A stretch of DNA of 64,000 nt from Aspidiotus rigidus (taxonomy: Eukaryota; Arthropoda; Insecta; Hemiptera; Diaspididae). Every line of letters begins with the position of its first letter. Position 1 is the stretch's first letter. A program made the translations under genes and the position numbers. Positions 12,430 through 24,751 of this stretch are shown here, piece after piece. The stretch is taken from assembly GCA_035079385.1 (NCBI GenBank), contig JAVHKY010000011.1, positions 12,852,001-12,916,000 on the forward strand. The letters run 5' to 3'. The notes below the pieces were generated by a model. It saw only the letters and a list, made by a program, of their open reading frames with translations. It was not told the DNA's origin and made no database searches.

Positions 12430-13760
12430 TGAACCACAAGAAAATCAGCCGCTAAACGTCTTCGGTTAAACGACCATCATCGGAGCGTAAACGAAAGCGA
12501 CTGAATCCAACATCAACAAAGACAGAGGGAGTTAACCAGAAGATCATGATTTAACCAGCGAGTCATCGAAGTTTGAATCATTCTCATATACTAGCTCAAT
12601 CAGACCCTCTTCAGGAATGATCCTGTTTAAAACCGTGAAGTCTTCGTTATTCCGGTGTCGTATGATTTCTATATTTTCTAAAGCCAACCGTTTAAAATAC
12701 GAGTTCTCCTTATGGAGGAGGATACCAGAGCCTTCCTTGAGTTTATGGCCATTCTCGAGTAGATGATCAGCAAAAGCCGACTCACCCAAATTACCCTTCT
12801 CCCACGCTTTTTTATGCTCCTCAATTCTTATTTGGAGCTGACGCCCAGTCATCCCTATATAAATACCTGGGCAATCGTTGCAGGCTATACTGTATACCCC
12901 ACTTCGCTCGACTGGAAGAATCGGGTCCTTCAATTTCACAAATAAACTTTTTACAGTATTAATATTATAAAACGCCGGCCGGAACCCAAAAGGACCGAGT
13001 ACCCTGCCCAACTTCAACGAAAACCTGCCCAAGTAAGGGAGTTTAATCCAACGTTTTTTACTGTTATGCAAATCCCTAGGGAGGGAGGTGGTAGAATCGA
13101 GGCATTTTCTCGTAAGCCTCCTTCGGACCATTAAATCAATGTCCACTCGAACTTGGTTCACTCTGGCCAGGTACTTAATCGTCCCTAGTTCCTTCTGGAA
13201 AGCATCCTGACTCAAGGGAATACTAGTCAGTCGATGTATCAAACTATTAAAGGTAGCGATCTTGTGTGCAGCGGGACAGAAAGATGACCCATGGATTGTT
13301 ATATCAGTCGAAGTTTCTTTTCTATAAATACCAAATTCATGGACGCCATCTCTAATAAATATGGACAAATCCAAGAAATTTATTAATAATCCGCCAACTT
13401 CCAGAGTGAATTTTATGGAAGGATATCGGCCATTTAATTGAGAAAGGAACTCACTAAGGAGTTCCACTGGGCCAGTCCACGCGCACAATATGTCGTCTAC
13501 ATACCTACGCCAGTAAAAGACGTAATTTAGAAGTACCTGGCCCGAAGAAAACAATTCGACTTCAAATCTGGACATGAAAACCTCCGATATTAATGAGCCC
13601 AAAGGGACCCAATAGGGATCCCCTTCCGGGAATTCGAAAAATTTACCTACAAAAATTAAGAGTCCAACAAACTCTCAGAAGGTCGAAGAATTCTACCAAT
13701 TCCTCATGGGGGACACCAGTTTTTTTCTTTCTTTTCTTTTTTTTTAATAGCAGTTTCCCC
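12430..13760 (-). mobile_element. Penelope-like element, 3' two-thirds with RT and GIY-YIG domains
   Basis: Best preserved PLE of the window. Upstream of 13603 another frame carries ELVEFFDLLRVCWTLNF and, across a frameshift near 13603, the GIPIGS(P)LG motif. The main 352-codon frame then holds the reverse transcriptase catalytic box RRYVDD at about 13486-13506, INFLDL, the thumb-like region, and a C-terminal GIY-YIG endonuclease (GVYSIACNDCPGIYIGMTGR, with R and E..H residues of the nuclease following). The element is 5'-truncated and frameshifted; a 3' UTR lies at 12430-12543. Confidence 0.85.
12544..13602 (-). pseudogene. PLE polyprotein fragment: reverse transcriptase palm/thumb plus GIY-YIG endonuclease
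   Basis: The frame is open from 13602 down to the stop at 12544 but lacks an ATG where an RT should begin; it opens directly after a frameshift that splits the conserved PIGSPLG motif, so it is the remainder of a longer protein. YVDD is intact, and the GIY-YIG core keeps both GVY and YIG. PLEs use the GIY-YIG nuclease for target nicking and the RT for copying. No nearby gene depends on it. A complete copy elsewhere in the genome is likely, since three remnants occur in 14 kb. Confidence 0.8.
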
Positions 13761-13799
13761 ATTAGGACAATAAACCTCATTAGTAAAATTAATTCAACT

Positions 13800-14085
13800 A
13801 CAAAACAGGTTCCCTGCGTTCCTTGTTTAATATTGTGAAGGAATTGCCTCATTTCCAAGCGTATAGTTCCCACAGTCTTATAAGCTCACAATAATTATAC
13901 TAAAATATTCATTTAACATACATAATTTTCAACATCTTTTTCTATAGGGAGGAGGGAGGGGGGTAATTTGAAGCGAAATGACGGGCGTCGGGCACCATCC
14001 GGCAAAATGTGGGACTTGGAAACCAACAGCTTCCTTAATAATATTAAACAAGGAACGCAGGGGACCTGTTCTCCGGCCGGATGGT
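13800..14085. repeat. inverted repeat pair with AACAGGTTCCCTGCG arms
   Basis: Left arm at about 13801-13840 (AAAACAGGTTCCCTGCGTTCC then TTGTTTAATATT) and its near-exact reverse complement at 14035-14076 (AATATTAAACAAGGAACGC then AGGGGACCTGTTCT) enclose about 200 bp. Single arms also occur at 6570, 7102, 2290 and, inverted, at 38580, so this is an end sequence of a repeat family. Confidence 0.65.
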
Positions 14086-14089
14086 GGAC

Positions 14090-14760
14090 ATGGCTCCTAT
14101 ACAGGGAGGTGAGAGCTTGAAAAAATTTTGTTGATAAGATTGTTGCTAATCAATCATTTCGGAAGCAACTTTTTATTGGAAACTGAGCTGCTTTCCTTCA
14201 CCACAGTTCTTGATTTCACTTTCATATAGCTACTGATTTTGGGCACTCCTTAATTTCAAATTTTTTCAAATACCTCCTCTACATGGTTTCAAAGCTCAAA
14301 GCTTGGAATTTCCTCGAAAATCTCCTCTGTAGGGGGTTAGAGCTTGGAATCTTTCCGAATCCCTTCTGTATAAGGATTTAGGAAAATATTTTTTCAAAGC
14401 TTCTGATGACTCCATAATCTGAGCTCAATTTTTTTTAGCGGGGAACCCGCTATCTCTTTTGTAAAGGGTACTCTCAGGAAATTTTCGTCCGCGAGCGCGG
14501 GCGAGGTTGATGACGTCACGAGGTTGATGACGTCACAAGGAGAGGGGAGGGGGACTTGGAAAAATTTCAACCCTCTAGCCATATGATAGGAGGGTGACTT
14601 GGAAAAATTCCGACTTCCGAGCAATACCGTATATGGTAGGAGGGGACTTAGAAAGACGACGGCTTCCTTGAAATTGCAGCGCCTTCAAGTTGTCACGTCA
14701 TGATTTTCAGGACTTGGAAAAACTTCAGGCTAGAGGGGACTTGGGTGCCATTGCAGTTCT
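14090..14760. repeat. copies of the GACTTGGAAAAATT / TGACGTCA repeat family
   Basis: Several GGGGACTTGGAAAAATT blocks (14550, 14590, 14645, 14710) and two tandem GTTGATGACGTCAC units (14506-14540). Matches the family at 6300-7125. The minus-strand open frame in this stretch is a by-product of the repeat. Confidence 0.6.
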
Positions 14761-17700
14761 GCAATGGCAGCTAATTCTTTAAGTCCCTCTTCTTCAGGGA
14801 TTCAGACCAAAACTGTATCAAGATTTTTTAAATTACGTAATACTCGCAGATGGAGCGCCCCAACACACAAGGAACTCGCAATATCCTCTATTCTGAAACT
14901 GCTGTCACGAATTACAATTTTTTTCTATTTTTTGGGGGGTCCCAATGGTTCCTAGTCAGCATATTTGCACATCCTCCTGTAAGTCCCCCCTCCCCCCTAT
15001 TGTATCAAAATTCATTAAACTTACGACACTAGTGCATTTAGAGGAGCTTGTATAAAAAATGCTCTATGTTACATTCCTCATTTTTCCTAACAGAAAAGTT
15101 TCCATTTTGTTGATTTCTGTTTTTTGACTTCATGAGATGAAAATATATTATGCAGTACTCTATACGTCATCATGAGTCGTCTATTCTCAAGCGCTCTTTC
15201 CCCAGCACCGACTGCTACATTTCGTCAGCTACACCCACACGCTTTAAGAATTACGAGTCTTTGATGAAGGTCAAAAAAATACGAACGGGACGAAAGACTG
15301 AAAGTGATCGATCACCGAATAAAGCAAGTCCTGAATAATGGTACGTCGTTATATACATTTTAATAGACGTTTGTTATAAGAAAAAAAAAATGTTTTTGTC
15401 AAGAAAATAAATTCGTGATCACTTCTCGGGCACCTGGTTCTATTTAATTGTAATGAGCACGCACTGTACGAATGCGAGATGTACGACACGATATATCTGA
15501 ACTACATTTCCGGAACATATTATTAAACGATTTTTCAAGTTTCGTTTAAATCGGCTTTTCGTTAATGGAAATCAAATAAGGAAATTTCGATTTAATTTCG
15601 TGCGCGAGAATAAAAAAATGAGGCAAAATAAAAACGTCACACTGTCTGATATACAAGTGCTGTGCTTTCCACAGACAAAGTGCTCGTAGGTATGTTGACC
15701 ATTACATATGTTGTAAGCAAACACAACTCAGAAATTACACGGAGATCCTAATTTTTTTAAAAGATTGCCTGTAGAGAAACCGAACTTTCAAACACAAAGA
15801 ATGAGCATCATAATAAATTAGTGGAGGTAAACAATGCTCCATTTACCCCTCTTTTCTATTTCCTTCTTTATAGAGTACAAAGTTGAAAATTAAATACCTA
15901 GGTATTTTTGATATTTTTCTCGAATTTATCCTTCTAAAATGCTTCACTTTTCAATCTTATTGAAAAATACTTTTGAACTCAGTTCATTTCGAGTAGAGAC
16001 TTGGAAAAATGTAGAGTTTCGAGATAATTTACCATACTATCATTAAACTAGCTTGTTATCTTCTAGTCTACGTATAGAACCTCTAAGTCTGAGATTTTGG
16101 AGGCTCACGCCTTACACAGGCGATAAGACCTTGCAGGCTTACAGATAAAATGGGCTGAGAAGTTTCTATAAGCATAGAAGCTAAGCTTAGATTCTAGGGG
16201 CTCAGTCCACCACTAGGCCAGGAAATGTAATCCACCCGATGACGTCTTAGAATGAGTACGTCAACAAAAGGCTGTCGGCACGAAAACATATTTAATCTGC
16301 GAGTAGTGAAACTACCGAATGCTTGAAGAATTGGGACTTGAAAAAAATTTACATATGTAGCTACATTAAAATATAAATGGGAAATTTTGGATTTTTAAGC
16401 TATAGATATATGTAGCTAAGGAGGAAGCAGATGAAGGAGGGTATAACGGAGACTTCGACATTTTCATTAGAGTTATAGGTCCCAAAACTTTCTGCTTTTT
16501 CTTTAAAAATTGATAAATAGTAATCCCGAAAAATTGATGCAGCTTTTTAATCGTGCCTCTCAAGCCGTCTTGATATATTGATATAGGTTATCCATTAATT
16601 CCCCGTCAAAGCTATTGAGATCAGCAACACAATTCCTTAAACCAAAAAACATCATCTCACATTTCCGTTTTATACGTCTTTTTCCTGTGTGGCTCGTTGG
16701 CTTACTAATTAAACCACTTCGCGGTCACATATGGTCGTTGTGTGAGCTGTATTCATGAATGAATGCTTCTTTATTGCGTGTTAATATAATTTCTTCTGTC
16801 ATTTGTCACACCCCAAACAACATCTGTACTTAGCGAGCTATTTACTTTCGACAGAGTATACGATATAACTCACGTCATGTGTGAAATCATTAGAAGAAGC
16901 TCGTCTTGGATAACAAACGAAGCCGACGATAGCGTAAATCATTAGCTTACGATTTATAAAGACTAGTAAGATTAAATCATTTCCCATATGTGAGATTAAC
17001 ACCCACGTCCACCGCGTACCATTATAAGACTCTCATATTTCACGACGACCGGTTCTGCGGTTTCCCGCATCCATGATGCGGTCGTATTTCGAAAGTGTTA
17101 AATTTTAATCGAATGATTATCGTGTATACCGGTGGTTTCATCCGGCGAAAGCCAATATTAATATTTATTACAAATATAATATACGGAGTCCGGTACCATA
17201 TATTTTACCGTGAATTGGGAAAATTAATTATTTCTCGGTCGACCGCGAATTGGTTAATAAATTTTCTCAACAGAATTAATATACCTACAGCTAACCGGTA
17301 TCATTTAGATGACGCTCGTAATTTTTAGACGACTGAATCTTTATAAATACAAAACGCTGTCCAACTTGTAAAAGTTTCCACCAACGTGAAGTAGCCTTTA
17401 TCGAACTTAGAAAAATTATATGTTGTAATTTTGGACAAACGGTAGTTATGTAGGTGCGGAGTGGGTAGAAATATAATATAAGATAGCTTTCGCGGTTTAT
17501 TAATTTTAAAACGTTACTCTATTTACACCATTTGAATAATGCACTCATTAAATTCACCCAGCGTCCCGGAATTAACGACCCCGAAATATGTAGCGTGAAT
17601 AATTAGGGGTTACAGCTCTCAAAAAAATATATACGAACCGCATTAAGCGAACACGTGTCTTTTTCACTTCTTTTCTTACTAAGATTAATGTCGACGTAAT

Positions 17701-20700
17701 ATTAATATTACCTAACTTGTTCGATAGGTAGAATATTAATATCACCTATAATGTACCTATAAGATAATTTTAAAAGATAATTCCAAATTCTAATTTTTCA
17801 AAACGATTTCGTTTGATATAGGTAGTCCAGAATATAAATACCTGCCCATATTTTCAGATAAGTAATTTTTCACGCGTGTTAGAGTGTTAATTTTAGCTAC
17901 ATCCAAAATCGCACCCATCAGTGTGAGATTGATCGTTGGTATATAGATACCAACCTAGGATAAAATGATGAGGTTGTCTTTCATTTTCATTCTGTACGTA
18001 AGCAATAGACGGAAAAATTCAGCTTGCTTTTGGCTCAATTCAGCTGATTTTTGGCTGATCAACATGTGAGTTCCGATGAAACGGTCGGGAGAATTAGGGC
18101 TTTGACATACTGGCGGAAGATACCTACTCTCCAGCAGGCTTCTACGCTGAGCGGCTGAACAGTTGAACTGAACGGGAACCACGGTAGAGGTATGGACAGT
18201 CAGTGGACAAGCGCATATTCCTCACTGCAGTAAATATAGTCCCTGGGTTTGCGATAATTCTGTAACGACGTAACGTACCTCTAGTGTGCGTTGCAAATTA
18301 GAGATGGACAATGTACAGAGTCTTATGGCAATGCACTGCTTTTCTAAAATCAATACATATGTTTTAGGTAGCTAGTTCTATATACAGTTTTAAGCTTTCC
18401 TAGTCGCAACTTGATAAAATAATATATCGCCTAGGCCTATATTGCCAAATGATTGTTGCTATAATTAACTATTCATAGCAGTTTTGTAGTTTGGTTCTCA
18501 CATTCTTTGATGTCGCGGCAAGCTCCTTCTGCATATTCTTACAATCTCTTCGCTACATGTTGCATATATAACTTACTGAGAACAAATATTGCGTCACACG
18601 TTCATTTCCTGTTTAATTTGCAACGCTAATTTGTTATACCCGCCTCTAGGTTTTTGTCCCCCTTGAAGTTTTTCTACAAACCGCATTTGCCATGGTGAGT
18701 ATTTAGTTGGCCTGTTGACTTTTTCCATCTTGTACATCCTTCGTAATATAAAGAGATTTACGAAGTCGTGACATACTTCCTAATTTTTTTCTTTGAAACT
18801 TCATACCATTCATGACAGCGTACATCGGCGTGTTCGTTCAGAACGTTTATATTTTTTCATATCCTTTATTCTCTTTGCGTGTTCCGCTCGCTGAACCTCT
18901 ACCCAGCCCCCTCTCTGTAATCGTTATCAACAATATTTCATAAATAAATTGTTGAAAAAAGAATGATAATCAATGTGAAGTAAGTATGAAAATATAAAAA
19001 AAAAATTCATGCAAACGTCTCACACACGTATCACGTTCTGAAAACTTTTGGGCTGGGTTTACAATTGTTCCATTGGTATAAGATGACATAATGGACAATC
19101 GATATCTATTAGTTTTTCAAAATCTTAATTTTTTTCCATGTTTTTTTTTTTTTTTTTTTTTTTACTGCAATACCTATACCCATCTTTAAGTCACATAGTT
19201 CAACCAGTATTGAAGTCGATGAGCTTCATTTTTGAGCCGTTTGCAACCATTTGTGTGAGATCATCTAGTATTCAATGACAGTCTGGGTATATGTTGTATG
19301 ACGATGTAATTTAATTTACAAATATCTATAACATAATATTTGGAAGTAAACTTTGCAACGAAATTCAACTGATACCTACAGTATACGTAGGTATATCTTG
19401 TAAGCAATAATAATCTCAAAGTGACCCTTTCTGAAGAACATGAGTAAGTAGGTACCTTCACCCTCTATTTAAATTTTAGCGATGTTTTTTTTCCTTATCA
19501 TAGATATTTTTCAGCCATTTGATAGAACTTTCAGAACTTTAGCCGACAGTTAATATTAATGGTGTTCAATCCCTTGATTGGAATGTAAAATTAAAAAAAT
19601 AGCCCATGAATGTAGCTTACATTATCATCACCCGTGTTAATTAAGTAGCGTAATTTACCGTAAGCACTGTATACATAATTGACTTAGGATTTTCTTGACA
19701 ATAATAAATATCATAATAACCTCAGAAATAAGATATGGTATAATTATTAGGCCATTGGTGCCTGTATTAAAGTTGATGGATATTGAAAGGTATCGAGCAA
19801 TAAATAAAATTTCTATTTCGACAATTTCTCTAGGTTGACTTCATTATGTATTTTTAATTCTGAATTATATAGGCTATACCGGTAGGTACCTTTTCACAAA
19901 GTCAATCAAGTACTGCGGCCGCACGGCACTGGTAATAATTCAAATCCGTGATAAGCACATCTTGTACACATTATTTAACTTTCATTTGCTCTTCATCAAA
20001 TTGAGAAACCAACCTGAAAAAGAAATAATGTCAAAAACTGAAAACTGAAAGAATTACATTAGAGATTTTCTAAATGATTGATGATACTATCGCTATTAGC
20101 ACGCTCTAGCGGGAGTATCAAACGCCTTCAAATGCGGCTGAGTCCGGTATGTGACGTCATGCGCTCTCTGATGGGCGGTCAGCAAGCCGACCTGAAGAAC
20201 AGTGCAGTGTGAAGTGTTGGCAAGCTATACGCAGATGCCTGTTCAATTTTCAATTCAGGATTGTTGAAGTTTGACCTCTGACTTGAACTTTGTGGGTTCT
20301 TTGAACCCAACAAAAAATGGTGATTATTATAAATTAACTAATTGCTAATTATCAAAAATGTGTGAATGGTCGAGTTGACGTTTGGTAAAGTACTTGTACC
20401 GGTATTTTGTTCGAGTTAATTTAATCCAGAGATGAACGAATAATACAAAATACCTACAATAATTTTAACGCTCTGTTTTTAGCTTAGGAAGCGTCGTCTT
20501 AACGTTGGCCGCACATTTGTAATAAAATAAACTTACATCAGTTTGTGAAATGGTCGTTCAAGATTGACGTTGTATATCACAGTTCCTGTAGGCCTATATA
20601 GATACCAATAGATCATTGATAGAATTTTCATATCTTCGATGATAATAATGTAGCAAAAATTTTGTGCTGATCACTTCACAAAAGTGAGTAACTATTTTGT

Positions 20701-21540
20701 GTCTTCCTTTTTCGCTGTAGAGCAAAACTTATTGCAAAGATTTTCTGGGTACCACTTACCAGCAATATTATTTTTTGCGTTTAAGTACAGATTTGTGGAG
20801 AATTTCTTCCAGGATGAACTCAAGAAGCATTGGTTAAGCTGTGTTACCGTTATGAATTTGTGATTCTTGCAAAGAGATATTTGCTACCAAATAGGTACAG
20901 TCTGTATTATGTCATAAAAGAAGACCACGGTACTGGCGTTATTGAAATGACGAGTCTGGAGTCTTGAAGGTTTTTAAGTAAGCAGAATTCATGATTATAA
21001 TTATCAAGGTAACTTCTAATAGATAGGTATCTAAGTAAAAAATGGAATGTAAAGTTTTGAATTTCAACATCTAATTGAAATGAAAATTAATATTAAAGTG
21101 CGATATTTTGATTCTGGCAATTAAGTACATTATTATATCGACATCAGCGCACAGCTAAGATTTGGTCTTTCTCTTATCTATTTTCATTCTTTAGAATTTC
21201 ATAATTTTCATGAACTATCTCTGCGTATATTCTTTATTCTTCTACCAATGTGTGCGACCATCAAAATTAATTTGAACTGAAGTGTACCTACTTCAGCGGT
21301 TTGATAATTCTCATTCTCTGAATCATTGCCATTACGCCTATACGCTGAAAAACTCTTGGAGATCTTTCCCACATTGACGCCGGGACTAAAGAGATACGAG
21401 TATTTTACTTGCGATACTAACTTATAATATTTTTATTTGGGGGGCGAGGAATTTGTCTATCGAGAGAGAAAAACTTCTCTTTTAGTTTGTAAATAACTCT
21501 AGTAGGTAATTGAAACTCATGAAGAATTTTAAGGATAATA
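14761..21540. other. long intergenic stretch, no gene recognised
   Basis: AT-rich DNA with isolated repeat-family blocks (15990, 16330) and a T-run at 19140-19163. All open frames are under 80 codons and without motifs. The stretch 20095-20300 is more GC-rich, contains TGTGACGTCATGCG and could be a promoter for an unidentified transcript, but I cannot connect it to coding sequence. No tRNA or rRNA was seen. Confidence 0.4.
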
Positions 21541-21920
21541 ACACTACACAACAACAAAAAAAAAATTGAAAACCACTTGAACGAAATAATACGATTCTAG
21601 AAGTATTTTCGACGCTGATCACGATGCCGTTGTCCGTTTTTCAAGTTTTGGCTCGGTTTTCGAGAAATGATCAAATCAAATTACCGCGATTCATTGCGAC
21701 GCGCGGCGTATACGTTACCCAGCTATCGAATTTCGCGAGAACGGGAACATACACTGCGCGCCGCAACAAATCGCAGGAATTGGATTTGATCATTTCTCGA
21801 AAACTGGGCCAAATTTTGAAAAACGGGCAACGGCATCGTGATCAGCGTCGAAAATACTTCTAGAATCATATTATTTCGTTCATGTGGTTTTCAATTTTTT
21901 TTTTTTTTGTTGTGTAGTGT
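21541..21920. mobile_element. foldback MITE, 380 bp, copy 1
   Basis: The left end ACACTACACAACAACAAAA and right end TTTTTGTTGTGTAGTGT are inverted, and the similarity continues inward for more than 130 bp on each side (TTGAAAACCACTTGAACG against its complement; TCTAGAAGTATTTTCGACGC; ATCACGATGCCGTTGTCCG; GAGAAATGATCAAATC). The central part has a CG-rich CGCGCGGC core. The 79-codon plus-strand frame inside is produced by the palindrome. A related 379-bp copy lies at 46192-46570. Confidence 0.85.
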
Positions 21921-22399
21921 AATCGAAGGTTAAGAAGAAAGTGTGGAGAATGTTATCATAATTCCGAAGAAAACGGATTGTTATGGACTGACGTGTATTG
22001 TATAGGAACCTTTAATCTCTTATTGGGAAAGGAGAATAATTTGATCGAACTTTCGTCATTAAAATATCTTATTATTCACAATTAACGTTTCAAACGATTT
22101 TGTTCATTGCTTTACTTTTTAGTTCAGCCTATCTTGTCCAGAGAAGTGTCTCAAGCTTTATTCTATGGTCAACTATTTCGCCTTCGCTGTTTTGTCCTTC
22201 AAGGAGATGAAGCTATCTACCTATTCATGTTTCAGTGTATAAATCAGTTTTTTGAAAACCAGCAATTTGAACAACGGTTACCAATTAAGAAAGTAACGTG
22301 CCTATACTTTATCACAAATTCACACTGGTGTCGCAAAGAAAACTTCTGATAATATAACGGCAATTTCTCGACATTGGACCTCCACCCCCACTTCCGATG

Positions 22400-22536
22400 A
22401 TTTTTACCGACTTTTTACTTGTAAAAAGTGAGGTATTACACCCGACGCAAAGTATTCAGGGGGAGGGGGCAATGAATTTTCTCGACGTTTTGGTGGTCCT
22501 AGATCACTTCTACCCTAATAAGAAAATTTCAGGTTT

Positions 22537-22585
<49 letters not shown>

Positions 22586-22900
22586 ATTTTTTTGTCCACG
22601 CAACTCCTCAAAAACTACTGGTTGGATTCTCATGAAATTTGGCCAAGTTGTAGTGGATTATCTGAAGTTGGGAATGTGAATTTTTTTCTTAGATTTCTCG
22701 AGTAGTTGAGTAACTCTCAATTTTCCTCGAATTTCTTAGTGTTGTTTCTCAAAAAATATCAATCTTATTATCTTCATATCACTATATTACGTCATAGTTT
22801 ATTCAATCTTATTGCTCTGTAATTTTTGTATCGGTTGGATTAGTAGTTCTTGAGTAAATCTCAAAATATACGTGGTCCACGTATAGAGCCGTAAGAGCTA
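22400..22900. repeat. probable dispersed repeat
   Basis: The segment CTCAAAAACTACTGGTTGG followed by ATTCTCATGAAATTTGGCC resembles sequence found repeatedly in insect transposons, and it surrounds the AT microsatellite. No terminal structure is seen, so the assignment is weak. Confidence 0.3.
22537..22582. repeat. AT dinucleotide microsatellite
   Basis: Uninterrupted TA/AT dinucleotides over about 46 bases. It explains the isoleucine-tyrosine run in the overlapping open frame, which is not a gene. Confidence 0.95.
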
Positions 22901-24680
22901 AATCTCGCTTATTCAATTTATTTGAGTTCGTTTGCCACGTGATTAAAGCATCATACACCTATTGGCTGCAAAAACTTCTCATTACCAGTCATATATGGTT
23001 GAAAAAATTCGACGTTTATTGGATACGTTAAACAAACGTTGCACATAAGCGATGGATTGAATATTGGCCGTGTATTTTATAATTACTGCGTTATGCAGGT
23101 ATACATATCATTTTTTTTTTTTTTTTTTTCTTCTTCTACATTATCGCAATAGGCTCGTAGCCTGAACACTGGGGAGTAATGTTGAAATTCAGGTAAAGAC
23201 AAAGTGGAAGTTTCATTGCCCATTTCAATTTTCCTCATCTATGTTTTGATTTTTGTCATTATCGACTTTATAATATCTTACTGTACCTATTTTTGGAAAT
23301 GGACAGTCAGGTTAATACTTTAAGATTCTTCTAAATCACCTAAGTTTTATATTTTAATTTCAATAGAACCCATTAAAAAGATTAGAAATGAATTGAACAA
23401 TAGAAGAGAAAGTGGAATACCTTAAATCATTATTATCACAATCAGCTTATAAGTGAGAAACAATGAAGTTTAGGTATGGGGAGCATGTGTAAATGATTTT
23501 ATAGCAAATTATTGAAAAGTCGGTGATGCTTACGCTTCTGCGTGAGCTTTTTTGATTATATACCCGTATATGAATAGGCTATTTCTTTAGAATGATACGC
23601 TTTATATTCTGTCGGGATACACCTGTTAATTTAGAACTCTTTATGGAGTAAGTGAATAAATGAACTTGCGGTACAGTACTAATAAGTTTTTTTTTTTGTT
23701 TTTTTTTTTTTTATTTTAACGGATCACTAAAATTGTTTTTGACACCATGTTTTACAACTTACAGAGAATAAGTCACCTCTCTCAGTTGGGAAATGAAACT
23801 GTTTCTCCCCCCCAGTGATGAAAGATTTACAAAATCGTTGTGGTGACTGTAACTCCTGTTACAATGCGTACCTAATGATGAACCATCGGGTACTCTTAAA
23901 CCAGCCTCCTGAGTTTTTCAAGTTCTGCGCACGCATCTGTACCCTTTTGGATTTTGGGACTACCTACTCGTTTTTATTCTACTTTCTCTGTGGTTTTTCG
24001 AATGTATACTCATGAAAATTTTTTCTTTCATTCTTTCCGCACAAACTGAGCCCATGTTTTGCAAGGAATTTCATTCTAATGTTAGACGTTTTTTTTTCTC
24101 TCTCTCTCTCTCAGAAGTTTAGATGATAGATCAGTTTTTCTTCCTATCAGGTGTTTGCCCATCAAATCTGATTCTGAAAAATAATTCCTTTGGAAAATAT
24201 AGACAGAGCGTGTGCAATAGAGTATTATTAAACTTCCAAGACTTTGTTATTAATTACTTACCGTCTACTTAGATATTTTGTACTATTCGGATCACACCGA
24301 ACAAATTAATTCTCGCCGTTTTAAGCCTTATATTAGGTACTTCCATTATTCCGCAATTATTTTTAATTGTTACAACAAGACTACGGCTCATATAAGTAAG
24401 TACTTACTCTCTTTTCCCAGTTGCGCTTGTTCTTTTCACGTTAGACTTGGCGCTTGAATTACTTATCTAAACCACATTCGAGTATGTACCTACATAATTC
24501 CTTTTTCATTTATTACTTTGAACAGGTGTTGAGACAGTACAGCATATTTGTTGTACTGTCAGTATGAAGTCGATAGTTGAATGAAGAGTCACATTTGAAT
24601 AGTCCTAGGTTTCATTTGCTCACTGTTGCAAAGTCAGGTTTTCTAGTAAGTAAAAATTGGTCTAATGCGGTCGTTTGAGA
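22900..24680. other. upstream region of gene A, nothing recognised
   Basis: AT-rich DNA with T-runs at 23110-23129 and 23687-23713, a CT run at 24092-24112 and a GTTT run at 24862-24891 (inside the first intron, just beyond). No gene-like frame. The promoter of gene A must lie at the right end of this stretch, but I see no convincing TATA box. Confidence 0.4.
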
Positions 24681-24751
24681 ATGTTTCTACCCATCAATAT
24701 TATCATCCTAAGCCTTATTTTTTGTATAAAGGAAGGTTATATTGTTCAGGC
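24681..24751 (+). CDS. gene A exon 1: signal-peptide exon
   Basis: ATG at 24681 opens 23 codons plus two bases before a perfect GTAAGT donor at 24752. The peptide has a hydrophobic core (INIIILSLIFC) and the phase (two bases of a codon left over) matches the acceptor at 25019. The same arrangement precedes genes B, C and D, which supports a real exon. Canonical IDE has no secretory leader, so this indicates re-targeting to the secretory pathway. Confidence 0.75.

Noticed and set aside
21624..21863. 79-codon frame with an RNDQIKLP-type sequence
   Set aside because: It lies wholly within the palindromic MITE, and the reading frame is a by-product of the inverted arms.
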